Both the position numbers and the translations under genes were made by a program. From Dehalococcoidia bacterium (GTDB taxonomy: Bacteria > Chloroflexota > Dehalococcoidia > Dehalococcoidales > Fen-1064): a stretch of 25,638 bases of DNA. Below the pieces are notes generated by a model that saw only the letters and a list, made by a program, of their open reading frames with translations, was not told the DNA's origin and made no database searches. Positions 1 through 7,402 of this stretch are shown here, in pieces (the stretch's first letter is position 1; every line of letters starts with the position of its first letter). The stretch lies in assembly GCA_003153955.1 (NCBI GenBank), contig PMCB01000106.1, forward strand, positions 1-25,638. Reading direction: 5' to 3'.

Positions 1-2
1 CG

Positions 3-641
3 ACTGCAGAAACTCCCCTGTCTGATTCGCTGCTTCTTCGCCGATCCATATCTGCTTTACATCGCAGCCTGACGTGTTCATTTTCTTACGCACCCTTTAG
101 TAATTCAGCCGCTTCCAATTCGATTAGCGGATTGAGTCTATCCCTGTCGCTTGATTCGGCAATCTATCAATCGGGGCAAACCGTCAATATCGCGGTCGAC
201 GAGATTAATACGCTTAAAAAAACAAACAATGTTTCTGCCGCAGGAAATTGGGCTTTCCCCGGATTGTCTCTAGGACCCTGCGGAACACTAAATTACCCTT
301 TCGGAATCGCCATTTTTCAAGGATACTATACTGCCGGTAACCTTGCATCCGCAACGCCACTTAAACTGGATAACCCCGATGCCGTATACGCCTGTCCTAT
401 GATTCTGGCCGAAATAAGCACATACGCTTTTCAGCCATCAGGCGATACAGCTGACGTGTTTCAGCTGGGCGGAATCGATCCGGTATTGACCGAAGGAATG
501 AATGCCCAAATTCACCCCGCAGGTTATTGGACAGGCAGCCCGAATGGGGTATTAACCAGTTTCGTCCCCGGAGTTTATACGGTCGTTGCCGGAGATGAGT
601 GGGGTGCGCTGGTAGTCCTTCATTTCACAGTTTCGCAATAA
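3..641 (+). CDS. Partial unrecognised protein, C-terminal part (5' end outside window)
   Basis: The frame is open from base 3 to a TAA at 639-641, with no ATG, GTG or TTG before a TTG at 132. That TTG has no convincing ribosome binding site, so the gene probably starts left of the window. From about base 117 the product looks like a real extracytoplasmic beta-rich domain: a Ser/Asn/Ala-rich linker, a run of alternating Leu and Ser, then a domain rich in Gly, Pro, Tyr and Val ending FVPGVYTVVAGDEWGALVVL. The ending resembles immunoglobulin-like or protease-inhibitor-like beta domains of lipoproteins, but I cannot name the family. The first 100 bases are doubtful because the opposite strand also reads as plausible protein there. 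The gene converges on the glycoside hydrolase gene, with a hairpin between them. Confidence 0.6.
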   Translation, partial: TAETPLSDSLLLRRSISALHRSLTCSFSYAPFSNSAASNSISGLSLSLSLDSAIYQSGQTVNIAVDEINTLKKTNNVSAAGNWAFPGLSLGPCGTLNYPFGIAIFQGYYTAGNLASATPLKLDNPDAVYACPMILAEISTYAFQPSGDTADVFQLGGIDPVLTEGMNAQIHPAGYWTGSPNGVLTSFVPGVYTVVAGDEWGALVVLHFTVSQ

Positions 642-684
642 TTTTTCAGTTTTTTAGGTTGCTGAATTTGCAATAGTCACTATC

Positions 685-721
685 AAACAAGGGGAGCGCA
701 ATGCATTCCCCCTTGTTTTTT
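685..721 (+). terminator. Intrinsic terminator of the leftmost gene
   Basis: A 10-base arm, AAACAAGGGG (685-694), pairs with CCCCTTGTTT (709-718) and is followed by more T residues to 721. It lies 44 bases after the stop of the plus-strand gene. It may also stop transcription arriving from the convergent minus-strand gene, although the T-run on that side is short. Confidence 0.8.
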
Positions 722-768
722 CCAACCTTTTTTTAGGGTGAGACCGCTATGTTGACATCAACACGATT

Positions 769-2319
769 TTAACAATCGCACATAATGACACGCACCACGC
801 CGATGCTGGGTTCCACCCACGCTCCGTGATATGTTTCATCCCCATTACGCCGCCGGTCGGCGACAAATTCGCCATTATTATTTAAATGACCTTCTTCGAT
901 GCTGATGGTATAACCGACTCCGATGCCGTAAGGCCACCGGGCAGTAACTTTGGGAGCCTGTATTTTATCATAAGGCGGCTTGGCATTAATATGCAAGCGG
1001 CAGTTGTTGCCTGCGATATAGAACTCATTCCGGCTGGCCTGCACTACCAGACCCGCGCCACGATTATTATCGGGAGGGTTCCGGGGTACATAAGCCGGAC
1101 GCCAATCGCCAAATTCGACGATACCGGTATAGCCCTCGAAATCAAATCGCTGGACTTCTTCATTTTCCGGTTGTATTACCGCTTGTATTTTGCCGGTTCC
1201 CTGGTATTTTAATATCAGCGGTATCATCGCCGACACGCAATGGATAAGACTAATCTTTTGGATACTTTCAGGAATGACCATCGTGTCCCCGTAAACACGG
1301 TTCATGTGCAAATAGCCAAAAAAGTGACCGATGCAATTATAATCGGCAATGGCATAAAGCATATTGGGGCCGCCGAATGATTCGGGCACAAAAAGCGGGT
1401 TATCGTCACGGGCATATTTCGCCGCAACAAAGTTATATTGCTTGGCATCGCGGATATAAAGGTCGGGGCCGATCATATCGATGTTTGGGGTAAACCATTT
1501 CCAGATATCCAATACTTTGTAATCTACTGCGGGGCCGGCGATATTAATTATCATCGGCAGGTTATAAGCCGCCTTCCCGGCCTTCGCGACGGCATCGATA
1601 CAGGTAGCCAGGCTCCAGGTATGAGAGATGGTACCGGCCGCCTGACCGAATAACTCTGTCCAGGTGCCGGATTCTTTGCCGCCGGCCTGCTTCCATGCAT
1701 CGTAGACATCACCTTTCCCGGCTGCTTTCATTAAACTGACCAAGTGAGCGGGAACGGCGCTGCTAAAGACAGCCGTAGCATCCGGAGCATAATCATGATC
1801 TTGCTCGGTGATATTCGGTTCATTCTCAACCTGAAGACCTATCACAGTGTGCTCAGCCGCATCTTTCACTTTCAGATATTTGCACAATGCGGTAAAAACC
1901 TTTTTATCGGCTTCAATTGTTGCGGGACAGTGTGATGAAAGGACCCAGATATCTTTGCCGTCGGATGCCTGTTCTCTCTTAAAGCGCTTTGGATTTGTCT
2001 TCACCCACGCCGGGGCGAAATCCATCGTACCGTTCTTCCAGGTTGCAAACCATACCAGTATCAACTTGACTGCGTATTTACGGGCCAGGGCAATCAGCGT
2101 ATCCACACTGGAAAAATCATATTTGCCTTCAAGCGGTTCCACCTGGTCCCAAAAAACCGGGAACTCTCCGGCATTCCCTTTGGCAGTTTTGATTGCTTTA
2201 AATGCTTCTTCAATTTCTGCTTCATCGCGGGCGCTGTAACCGGTCTGACATAGAAACTCGGCACCTACGGGGAAAAAAGGCTTCCCATCCACTATAAACA
2301 AACGCTTAACCTCTGCCAT
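769..2319 (-). CDS. Glycoside hydrolase, GH35/GH42-like (beta-galactosidase type), cytoplasmic
   Basis: The 516-residue product begins with the LFIVDGKPFFPVGAEF type of opening seen in clan GH-A beta-galactosidase-like enzymes and continues as a TIM barrel to about residue 370. The likely acid/base glutamate is E167 in GLQVENEP and the likely nucleophile is E313 in LFVPESFGG, at the usual spacing for strands 4 and 7. The last ~140 residues look beta-rich, as in GH35 proteins with a DUF5597-type C-terminal domain. There is no signal peptide, so it should act inside the cell on imported oligosaccharides or glycosides. The ATG at 2319 has AAAGGAG nine bases upstream. It follows the isomerase gene after 44 bases, so the two are probably co-transcribed. 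Substrate cannot be read from the sequence, and the exact GH family is my best guess. Confidence 0.8.
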   Translation of the reverse strand: MAEVKRLFIVDGKPFFPVGAEFLCQTGYSARDEAEIEEAFKAIKTAKGNAGEFPVFWDQVEPLEGKYDFSSVDTLIALARKYAVKLILVWFATWKNGTMDFAPAWVKTNPKRFKREQASDGKDIWVLSSHCPATIEADKKVFTALCKYLKVKDAAEHTVIGLQVENEPNITEQDHDYAPDATAVFSSAVPAHLVSLMKAAGKGDVYDAWKQAGGKESGTWTELFGQAAGTISHTWSLATCIDAVAKAGKAAYNLPMIINIAGPAVDYKVLDIWKWFTPNIDMIGPDLYIRDAKQYNFVAAKYARDDNPLFVPESFGGPNMLYAIADYNCIGHFFGYLHMNRVYGDTMVIPESIQKISLIHCVSAMIPLILKYQGTGKIQAVIQPENEEVQRFDFEGYTGIVEFGDWRPAYVPRNPPDNNRGAGLVVQASRNEFYIAGNNCRLHINAKPPYDKIQAPKVTARWPYGIGVGYTISIEEGHLNNNGEFVADRRRNGDETYHGAWVEPSIGVVRVIMCDC

Positions 2320-2363
2320 TAAAATTTGGCTCCTTTATAACTCGATTACGATGAGGCACTTTT

Positions 2364-3209
2364 TTATTTCAATTCTTGCATGCATCGGTGCAGATAGCCC
2401 CTTGCTTCAGCAGCTCTCCCCATCGCCCTCGAAATTGGATATGTTGCGGTGCCGATAATGTGCACGTCCATCGCGCCTTCGTAGCCGATATCCTTGAAAT
2501 TTTGAAGGATTTGCATCCAGTTAACATCAGATCTACCCGGTGTTTGCTGCTCCGGAGAATCGTGAGACGGCGGTCCTTTTCTTTTTTTGATTTGTTCGGG
2601 GGTCAGCGGTGTCGGACAGTCGTGGAATTGGGCATGAGCGATTTTTTTACCAAGTTTCAGGACTACTTCGGCCGGGTCGTCGCCGCCCCTGGTCAAATGG
2701 AGCGGGTCAAAGCCTACTCCCAGACTGGGGGTGTCTATTTCATTAACCATTTGGAGTGCAGACGCCAGGTTATAAACCGACGCTCCCTGGTGAGGTTTAA
2801 CCGAGAGCCTTACCCCTCTGCTCTCCGCCCTGTTATTTATTTCCCGCAAGTATTTGAATTCCTTTTTTGTTGCATCTTTATCGTTGGCTTTTCCAAAAGC
2901 CCTGATTGACACGACCGGAATACCTAATTTAGAAGCGACATCGAATACCTGGGTCATTAACCTTATTCTTTCTTCATCAGTAATACCTTCGAAACCTGCA
3001 TGGATCGCCCACAACTCTACCTGATGTTTCTGGGCCGTCCACTTCACTTCATCGATATATGATTTTTTGGTATTCAACTCTACATGCATGCCCCATCCCT
3101 GCTGATGGCACAACTCGGCACCGCTGAAGCCGGCCCAGGAAATATGCTGCAGGGCGCCGTACAGATCCAATTGACTGAAAATTACTGAATTACATCCCAA
3201 TTTCAACAT
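2364..3209 (-). CDS. Sugar phosphate isomerase/epimerase family TIM-barrel protein
   Basis: The 281 residues match the xylose-isomerase-like/AP-endonuclease-2 barrel superfamily: an opening strand LGCNSVIF, then AGFSGAEL, LWAIHAGF, VVSIRAFG, LSVKPHQGASVYN, GVGFDPLHL, HAQFHDC and a final AMDVHIIG strand. Candidate metal ligands are the Asp and His of FDPLH and the His and Asp of QFHDC. The position that carries glutamate in many members is Lys here (VKPHQG), so catalysis may differ from classical epimerases. The ATG at 3209 is preceded by GGGAGG at good spacing. It is the first gene of a two-gene unit with the glycoside hydrolase, which suggests a sugar released by the hydrolase or a related keto-sugar as substrate. 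This is inference from context. Confidence 0.82.
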   Translation of the reverse strand: MLKLGCNSVIFSQLDLYGALQHISWAGFSGAELCHQQGWGMHVELNTKKSYIDEVKWTAQKHQVELWAIHAGFEGITDEERIRLMTQVFDVASKLGIPVVSIRAFGKANDKDATKKEFKYLREINNRAESRGVRLSVKPHQGASVYNLASALQMVNEIDTPSLGVGFDPLHLTRGGDDPAEVVLKLGKKIAHAQFHDCPTPLTPEQIKKRKGPPSHDSPEQQTPGRSDVNWMQILQNFKDIGYEGAMDVHIIGTATYPISRAMGRAAEARGYLHRCMQELK

Positions 3210-3322
3210 GATAACCTCCCAATTTTTTTTACTTTATCTCGAAATTATTTCGATTGACCCTTTAATAATGATTGCCTTAATGGTCAGTTTGCTATAAACG
3301 CAATATTAATCGTAAGTTTTTA

Positions 3323-3352
3323 ATTATATTCTTTTCACCATCGATGAATCAA
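3323..3352 (-). promoter_or_regulatory. Promoter of the isomerase-hydrolase operon
   Basis: Read on the minus strand, TTGATT (3347-3352) is followed after 18 bases by TATAAT (3323-3328). The expected start is near 3316, giving a leader of about 105 bases. The -10 region is nearly identical to the DegV promoter at 23703-23732. Confidence 0.6.
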
Positions 3353-3447
3353 TGCCCACCGCATGATTATTTTACACAGTTTTTACAGATGCATAACACA
3401 ACGATTACAAAAGAAGTATATTGTTAATATTATAAGGAGATGAAAAA

Positions 3448-3927
3448 ATGTCTAAGAAAAAATTAATGATTATTGGTGTCGTGGCGCTTGTGTTAATTGC
3501 AACAATAGCTGTAGCCGTCCCCGTATTCGCAGCCAGCAGCAACGCTACTCCCAGTCCTACTCAATTAACGCAGAAGAACAAAGCGGGCGCTCTATTGCGC
3601 CTGTTATTAGTGCAGGATCAAACTAAAGCGTTTACTTACGTTGCACAGGCTGAGGCTGCGGGTAAAATTACGGCAGATCAAGCTACCGCAATCGATAATT
3701 TTTGGACCGAATATCATACACAATTCACCAAGGCTGTCGTATTAAGACGTTTGTTAAAAGCTCAAAATGAGAGTAATGTCAAAGCATTCCTTGATAAGGC
3801 AGTGGCAAATGGCAAGATTACTCAGGACCAGGAAAACAATGTTATCAGTATTTGGGAAGTGTTGCACTCCCCAAACTCAACTGCGGCAACAACGACAACT
3901 ACTACCACTTCTACAACCACACACTAA
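3448..3927 (+). CDS. Small secreted protein with an internal two-fold repeat and Thr-rich tail
   Basis: The 159-residue product has an N-terminal MSKKK, a hydrophobic segment (about 6-27) and a likely signal peptidase site after PVFA, so it is probably exported. The mature part holds two copies of a ~43-residue helical unit, residues 48-90 and 97-140. Both have an L-rich start, a GKIT-x-DQ turn and an IxxxWxxxH ending. The tail (147-158) is almost all threonine, as in cell-wall linkers or O-glycosylated tails. AAGGAG lies eight bases before the ATG. It is a single gene followed by a strong terminator and divergent from the sugar operon. I do not recognise a named family; the repeated GKIT/DQ loop could be a helical hairpin turn. 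Confidence 0.8.
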   Translation: MSKKKLMIIGVVALVLIATIAVAVPVFAASSNATPSPTQLTQKNKAGALLRLLLVQDQTKAFTYVAQAEAAGKITADQATAIDNFWTEYHTQFTKAVVLRRLLKAQNESNVKAFLDKAVANGKITQDQENNVISIWEVLHSPNSTAATTTTTTTSTTTH

Positions 3928-3950
3928 TCAATAAATAAAGACAATGCAGC

Positions 3951-3985
3951 ACCGGCGGGTTTATATTTTACCCGCCGGTTTTTAT
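3951..3985 (+). terminator. Intrinsic terminator after the secreted protein
   Basis: ACCGGCGGGT (3951-3960) pairs perfectly with ACCCGCCGGT (3970-3979), with a 9-base AT loop and a T-rich tail. Confidence 0.92.
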
Positions 3986-4032
3986 TTATATCAAAGTCCA
4001 ATATACGAACTCTTCGATATTGCTAACCAGGG

Positions 4033-4038
4033 TATAAT
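4033..4038 (+). promoter_or_regulatory. -10 box of the small membrane protein gene
   Basis: TATAAT lies 24 bases before the ATG at 4062, so the leader would be about 17 bases. No good -35 box is visible. Confidence 0.4.
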
Positions 4039-4061
4039 TGAATAATATAGACAAGGAATTA

Positions 4062-4322
4062 ATGACAAAAAAGAAAAGCTCACATAGAATTGCTTTACTA
4101 TGGTTTGGAGCAATCCTCAGTATAAGCGGCAATATAGCCATCGAAATCGGCCGACCTGACGGCGCAATCGCTACGGTCATTGGCGTGATTATGGCAATGA
4201 CAGGGTGTTACCTGTGGACCCGTGATAAAAATCGTGCCTCAGGTTTTGCACTGTGGGGGCTGCTTGCCCCTATAGGATATCTTGCAATTATGTCCCTGAA
4301 AGATAAATCCACACAGCAGTGA
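4062..4322 (+). CDS. Small membrane protein, function unknown
   Basis: I place the start at the ATG at 4062 (MTKKKSSH), which has AAGGA just upstream, rather than the in-frame TTG at 4038, which overlaps the -10 box. The 86-residue product has a Lys-rich N-terminus and hydrophobic segments at about residues 11-27, 36-51 and 60-76. Between the last two is a polar TRDKNRAS loop. The layout suggests two or three transmembrane helices. No family is recognised and the gene stands alone. Confidence 0.6.
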   Translation: MTKKKSSHRIALLWFGAILSISGNIAIEIGRPDGAIATVIGVIMAMTGCYLWTRDKNRASGFALWGLLAPIGYLAIMSLKDKSTQQ

Positions 4323-4555
4323 CCTTCGGCTTGCACAATCTGCTAAAAAATAAATACCATGCACACCTAACCGACGCAACAGCGATGTCTAAAGCCCGTT
4401 AGCGGTTGTTCATAGCAGCCCAAAGACACAGTAAATCTGCATCAAATAAAACTTGAGACCAGTGCATTTACAATTAATTTTGATGCTGTTCACCAAACGG
4501 GCCAGAATGCTTTACACAATTAGACCGATTCTATTTCAGGTCAGTCTAAATTATT
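4323..4555. other. Intergenic stretch without a recognised gene
   Basis: I see no convincing reading frame or RNA gene here. The only structure noted is the weak hairpin at 4521-4548, next to the end of the zinc-ribbon gene. Confidence 0.5.
4521..4548 (-). terminator. Possible terminator of the zinc-ribbon gene
   Basis: TAGACCGA (4521-4528) and TCAGTCTA (4541-4548) pair over 8 bp. In minus-strand RNA the odd pair is a G-U wobble, while in plus-strand RNA it is a C-A mismatch, so the hairpin fits transcription from the minus-strand gene that stops 8 bases away. There is only a weak U-tract. Confidence 0.35.
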
Positions 4556-4699
4556 CTATTTTGCGCTGCCGATGCGAAATATCTTGGTTCCGCAAGTGCC
4601 GCATACGCCCTGGGTGGCTGGCTTACCGTTTTTCATTGTGATGGCTTTGGCATTTTTAATTTCTTTTTTAGAGCGGCATTTTACGCAATAAGCTTCCAT
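4556..4699 (-). CDS. 47-residue zinc-ribbon protein, DUF5679-like
   Basis: Minus-strand translation from the ATG at 4699 gives a 47-residue protein beginning MEAYCVKCRSKKEIKNAKAI and ending in TAG at 4556-4558. Two CxxC pairs (C5/C8 and C33/C36) make a compact zinc ribbon. The pattern YCVKCR, then a conserved middle with NGKPATQGVC and a TKIFRIG ending, matches what I recall of DUF5679. AGGAG lies at good distance before the ATG and a clear promoter is upstream. The gene is short enough to be missed by length cut-offs. Its role is unknown; similar tiny ribbons are often nucleic-acid or ribosome associated. Confidence 0.88.
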   Translation of the reverse strand: MEAYCVKCRSKKEIKNAKAITMKNGKPATQGVCGTCGTKIFRIGSAK

Positions 4700-4766
4700 T
4701 TGGTTCTCCTGAATGTTGTTTTTATTTTAACGAAGATGATGTTGTTTACTATCAACTTCTATTATT

Positions 4767-4794
4767 ATTTTACTTCTCCTTTTTTTGTTGTCAA
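4767..4794 (-). promoter_or_regulatory. Promoter of the zinc-ribbon gene
   Basis: On the minus strand a perfect TTGACA (4789-4794) is followed after 16 bases by TAAAAT (4767-4772). The start would be near 4760, about 60 bases before the ATG. Confidence 0.65.
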
Positions 4795-4919
4795 GAGGGT
4801 TATCATCAGTCGTTTACCGTTTAATATCATCAGACTAAACAACTAAGGACGTGGTAAAATACCTTTTAGCGAAAGAAAACAACCCTTTCCAGGGGTTTTT
4901 TACATGCAGGAAGTAACCG

Positions 4920-6677
4920 TTGTTAAGTGAACTGAGAATTAAAAATCTGGGCATAATCGAAGAAATCAGCTGGCAGTTGAGCGACGGCTTGAATATTATC
5001 ACCGGCGAAACCGGAGCCGGTAAATCCCTCTTGATTGATGCATTGGAGCTGTTATTATCCGGTAAACCTGACGCGGAAGCGATACGGCAAGGGGCAGATG
5101 AAGCTCAAATCGAAGGTATCTTTAAACTTGACCAAACAGCCGCTTTCAGTTTTCTCAAAGAACTGCTGGTGCAAAAAGACCTGTATGAAGATGATGACAT
5201 CCTGGTTATCACGTGCCGGTTGCGCAAAAACGGTTCGGGTGTAAGCCGCATAAACGGGCATACAGTCACAAAATCATTTTTACATCAAGTCGGACGGCTA
5301 CTGGTGGACGTTAACGGACAAAACGGAACTTTTTCTTTACTGGACGGTAAATCCCAACTGGAAATTCTGGACGCTTATGCTGACACAATCGGTTTGAGAA
5401 ATGAATTCACCGCCAAAGCGGATGAATTACAAAAGAAAAAACAGGAACTGCATAATCTTGAGCAAAATGAAAGAGACCGGACACAGCGCGAAGAGTTCCT
5501 GAAATATCAATTGAACGAGTTGAATCAGGCGCAATTACAGGACGGAGAGGAAGAGGAACTCGAGCAAAAAAAGAAAATCCTGACATCAATCGAGACACTA
5601 AAAACTTATTCCATCGAAGTCTATCAAGCCCTCTATGAAGATGACGGTTCTATGAATTCGACCCCGGTTGTCGACAAATTGAGCGCAACTGCCAGGATAT
5701 TGAAAAAACTGGTTGATTTAGACCCTTCACTTAAAGAACAACTGAAATTTGTCGAGGATGCAGTCGCAGGCCTGACCGAAATCGCGCGGGATATTCAATC
5801 CTACAATGAAAATCTAAATTTCGACCTGGACAGCCTGGAGAAAACAGATGCGCGGTTGGAACTAATCCGGCAATTAAAAAGGAAATATGGGGCAACCATC
5901 GCGGAGATGCTGGCTTTTCAGAAAAAAACTGCCGAAGATCTCGACGGACTGACGCATAATACCGAAAGAACGGTTCAACTTACCAAAGAAATCGCGTCTC
6001 TCCGACTTGAATCCGGGCGGATTGCCCACCAACTTTCCCGGGACCGTGTAAAAGCAACGGTTCGCATGGAAACCGACGTTAAAAAAGAACTCTGCGATTT
6101 GAACATGTCGCAGGTTATATTTAAAATATCGATCGATCAAAGTCCGGATGCAGAAGGTATTCCGTTTCCCAATGGCGAATGTTATTCCTTTAATGATAAA
6201 GGCGCCGATTCCGTAGAATTTATGGCCTCGACCAACCCGGGAGAAGAGTTAAAACCATTGATCAGCATTGCCTCCACCGGAGAATTATCCCGGTTCACGC
6301 TGGCACTAAAGAGCGCGCTCGCCGAAACGAATACAGGGCGAGTACTTATTTTTGACGAAATCGACATCGGTGTCGGTGGCCGAAGCGGAGAAATACTAGG
6401 TAAAAAATTATGGAACCTGGGCCTGCAGCACCAGGTGATTTGCATCACGCATCTTCCCCAAATTGCGGTGTTCGCTGATGCGCATTTCGGGGTTCATAAG
6501 GAAACCTCCGGCGACCGGACACTCACCATGCTGCAAACCCTAGACGGTGATTTACGGATCCGTGAATTAACGCTAATGCTGTCCGGGCCGGAATACACCG
6601 CAGCATCGCTGAAAAATGCGAAAGAACTGATGCAAAAAGTCTGTACCTGGAAAAATTCCCGGCAAAAGGGCAACTGA
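4920..6677 (+). CDS. recN: DNA repair protein RecN
   Basis: RecN is an SMC-like ATPase acting in double-strand break repair. The 585-residue product opens with LSELRIKNLGIIEE and has Walker A GETGAGKS at 29-36. Next come a Glu/Lys-rich coiled-coil region (about 160-390), the ABC signature at 451-458, Walker B VLIFDEID (475-482) and the RecN-typical HQVICITHLPQIA (504-516). The signature reads STGELSR where RecN usually has SGGELSR, and Walker B is followed by IGVGGR rather than TGVSGR. Length is slightly above the usual 550-570. The start is TTG at 4920, with AGGAAG upstream and the conserved N-terminus immediately after. The gene stands alone, with no clear promoter seen; bacterioferritin downstream has its own. 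Confidence 0.95.
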   Translation: MLSELRIKNLGIIEEISWQLSDGLNIITGETGAGKSLLIDALELLLSGKPDAEAIRQGADEAQIEGIFKLDQTAAFSFLKELLVQKDLYEDDDILVITCRLRKNGSGVSRINGHTVTKSFLHQVGRLLVDVNGQNGTFSLLDGKSQLEILDAYADTIGLRNEFTAKADELQKKKQELHNLEQNERDRTQREEFLKYQLNELNQAQLQDGEEEELEQKKKILTSIETLKTYSIEVYQALYEDDGSMNSTPVVDKLSATARILKKLVDLDPSLKEQLKFVEDAVAGLTEIARDIQSYNENLNFDLDSLEKTDARLELIRQLKRKYGATIAEMLAFQKKTAEDLDGLTHNTERTVQLTKEIASLRLESGRIAHQLSRDRVKATVRMETDVKKELCDLNMSQVIFKISIDQSPDAEGIPFPNGECYSFNDKGADSVEFMASTNPGEELKPLISIASTGELSRFTLALKSALAETNTGRVLIFDEIDIGVGGRSGEILGKKLWNLGLQHQVICITHLPQIAVFADAHFGVHKETSGDRTLTMLQTLDGDLRIRELTLMLSGPEYTAASLKNAKELMQKVCTWKNSRQKGN

Positions 6678-6788
6678 GGAAATATTTTTCCTGTTTTCAC
6701 CTAAATCATTCTTAGATAAGAATTATCATCTCTGAATTGCTAAAGAATAATTGCCTTTGAATTCCTGCAAGTAGACCGTTTGTTGTTC

Positions 6789-6797
6789 TGCTATAAT
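6789..6797 (+). promoter_or_regulatory. Extended -10 promoter of bacterioferritin
   Basis: TGC followed by TATAAT (6792-6797) is a consensus extended -10 element. The -35 region is poor, as is common for this class. The start would be near 6804, about 40 bases before the ATG. Confidence 0.65.
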
Positions 6798-6809
6798 ATT
6801 GTCACTGAA

Positions 6810-6826
6810 GATATGTGAGACATATC
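6810..6826 (+). repeat. Inverted repeat in the bacterioferritin leader
   Basis: GATATGT (6810-6816) and ACATATC (6820-6826) are perfect 7-base arms around a 3-base loop, between the predicted transcription start and the AGGAGG ribosome binding site. It could be an operator or a short leader hairpin. Confidence 0.55.
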
Positions 6827-6842
6827 GGAATAGGAGGAAAAT

Positions 6843-7310
6843 ATGAAAGGCGACAAGAAAGTTATCGAAATCCTGAACTCTTTGCTGGGCCGTGAGCTTA
6901 CCGTCGTAAGCCAATACATGGTTCACGCGGAAATATGTGATAACTGGGGTTACACCAAACTTCATGATGCAATCCAGAAACGCGCGAAAGTTGAAATGAC
7001 TCATGCGGAAAAACTGATCGCGCGTATTATCTTTCTCGAAGGTATCCCTGTCGTTAGCGAACTTGAAAAAATGCATATTGGCAAGGATATCCCACTGATG
7101 TTTGCCAACGACCACGAAGCTGAGATCGATGCCGTAAAACGTTACAACGAAGGTATTTTGATTTGCGGTAACGCAAAAGATTTTGCTACCCGGGAAGTCC
7201 TTGAGCACATTCTCGATGACGAGGATGGGCATGTCGATAACATCGAAGAAGTTCAGGACCAGATTGTACAAATGGGCATTCAAATATTCTTGTCCAGACA
7301 GGCGGGCTGA
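6843..7310 (+). CDS. bfr: Bacterioferritin
   Basis: The 155-residue four-helix protein carries every key residue at the same number as Escherichia coli Bfr. The diiron ferroxidase centre is E18, E51, H54, E94, E127 and H130; Tyr25 and the inter-subunit haem ligand Met52 are also present. It should form a 24-subunit cage that oxidises and stores iron and detoxifies peroxide in the cytoplasm. AGGAGG precedes the ATG at 6843. The gene has its own promoter, a leader inverted repeat and a strong terminator, so it appears to be monocistronic. No bacterioferritin-associated ferredoxin gene is visible nearby. Confidence 0.96.
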   Translation: MKGDKKVIEILNSLLGRELTVVSQYMVHAEICDNWGYTKLHDAIQKRAKVEMTHAEKLIARIIFLEGIPVVSELEKMHIGKDIPLMFANDHEAEIDAVKRYNEGILICGNAKDFATREVLEHILDDEDGHVDNIEEVQDQIVQMGIQIFLSRQAG

Positions 7311-7349
7311 AACTTTTCTCGCCTGCAGCAGACCGCATTCGTTTTGAAC

Positions 7350-7395
7350 TTAAGGGGATTGGGAAATAATACTTTTCCCGGTCCCCTTAATTTTT
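7350..7395 (+). terminator. Strong terminator after bacterioferritin
   Basis: The arms 7350-7366 and 7374-7390 pair over 17 bp, with two G-U wobbles in plus-strand RNA, a 7-base loop and TTTTT at 7391-7395. In minus-strand RNA the two wobbles become mismatches, so bfr is the main user, though the convergent gene may also use it. Confidence 0.92.
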
Positions 7396-7402
7396 GTCCA
7401 AA

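Noticed and set aside
4453..4641. 62-residue plus-strand reading frame
   Set aside because: It overlaps the zinc-ribbon gene on the other strand, lacks a ribosome binding site and has low-quality composition.
4881..4900. Short hairpin AACCC/GGGTT with a T-run upstream of recN
   Set aside because: The stem is only 5 bp and lies too close to any start to act as an attenuator. No plus-strand gene precedes it.
6726..7283. 185-residue minus-strand frame over bacterioferritin
   Set aside because: It is a shadow of bfr, whose ferroxidase residues are all in place on the plus strand.
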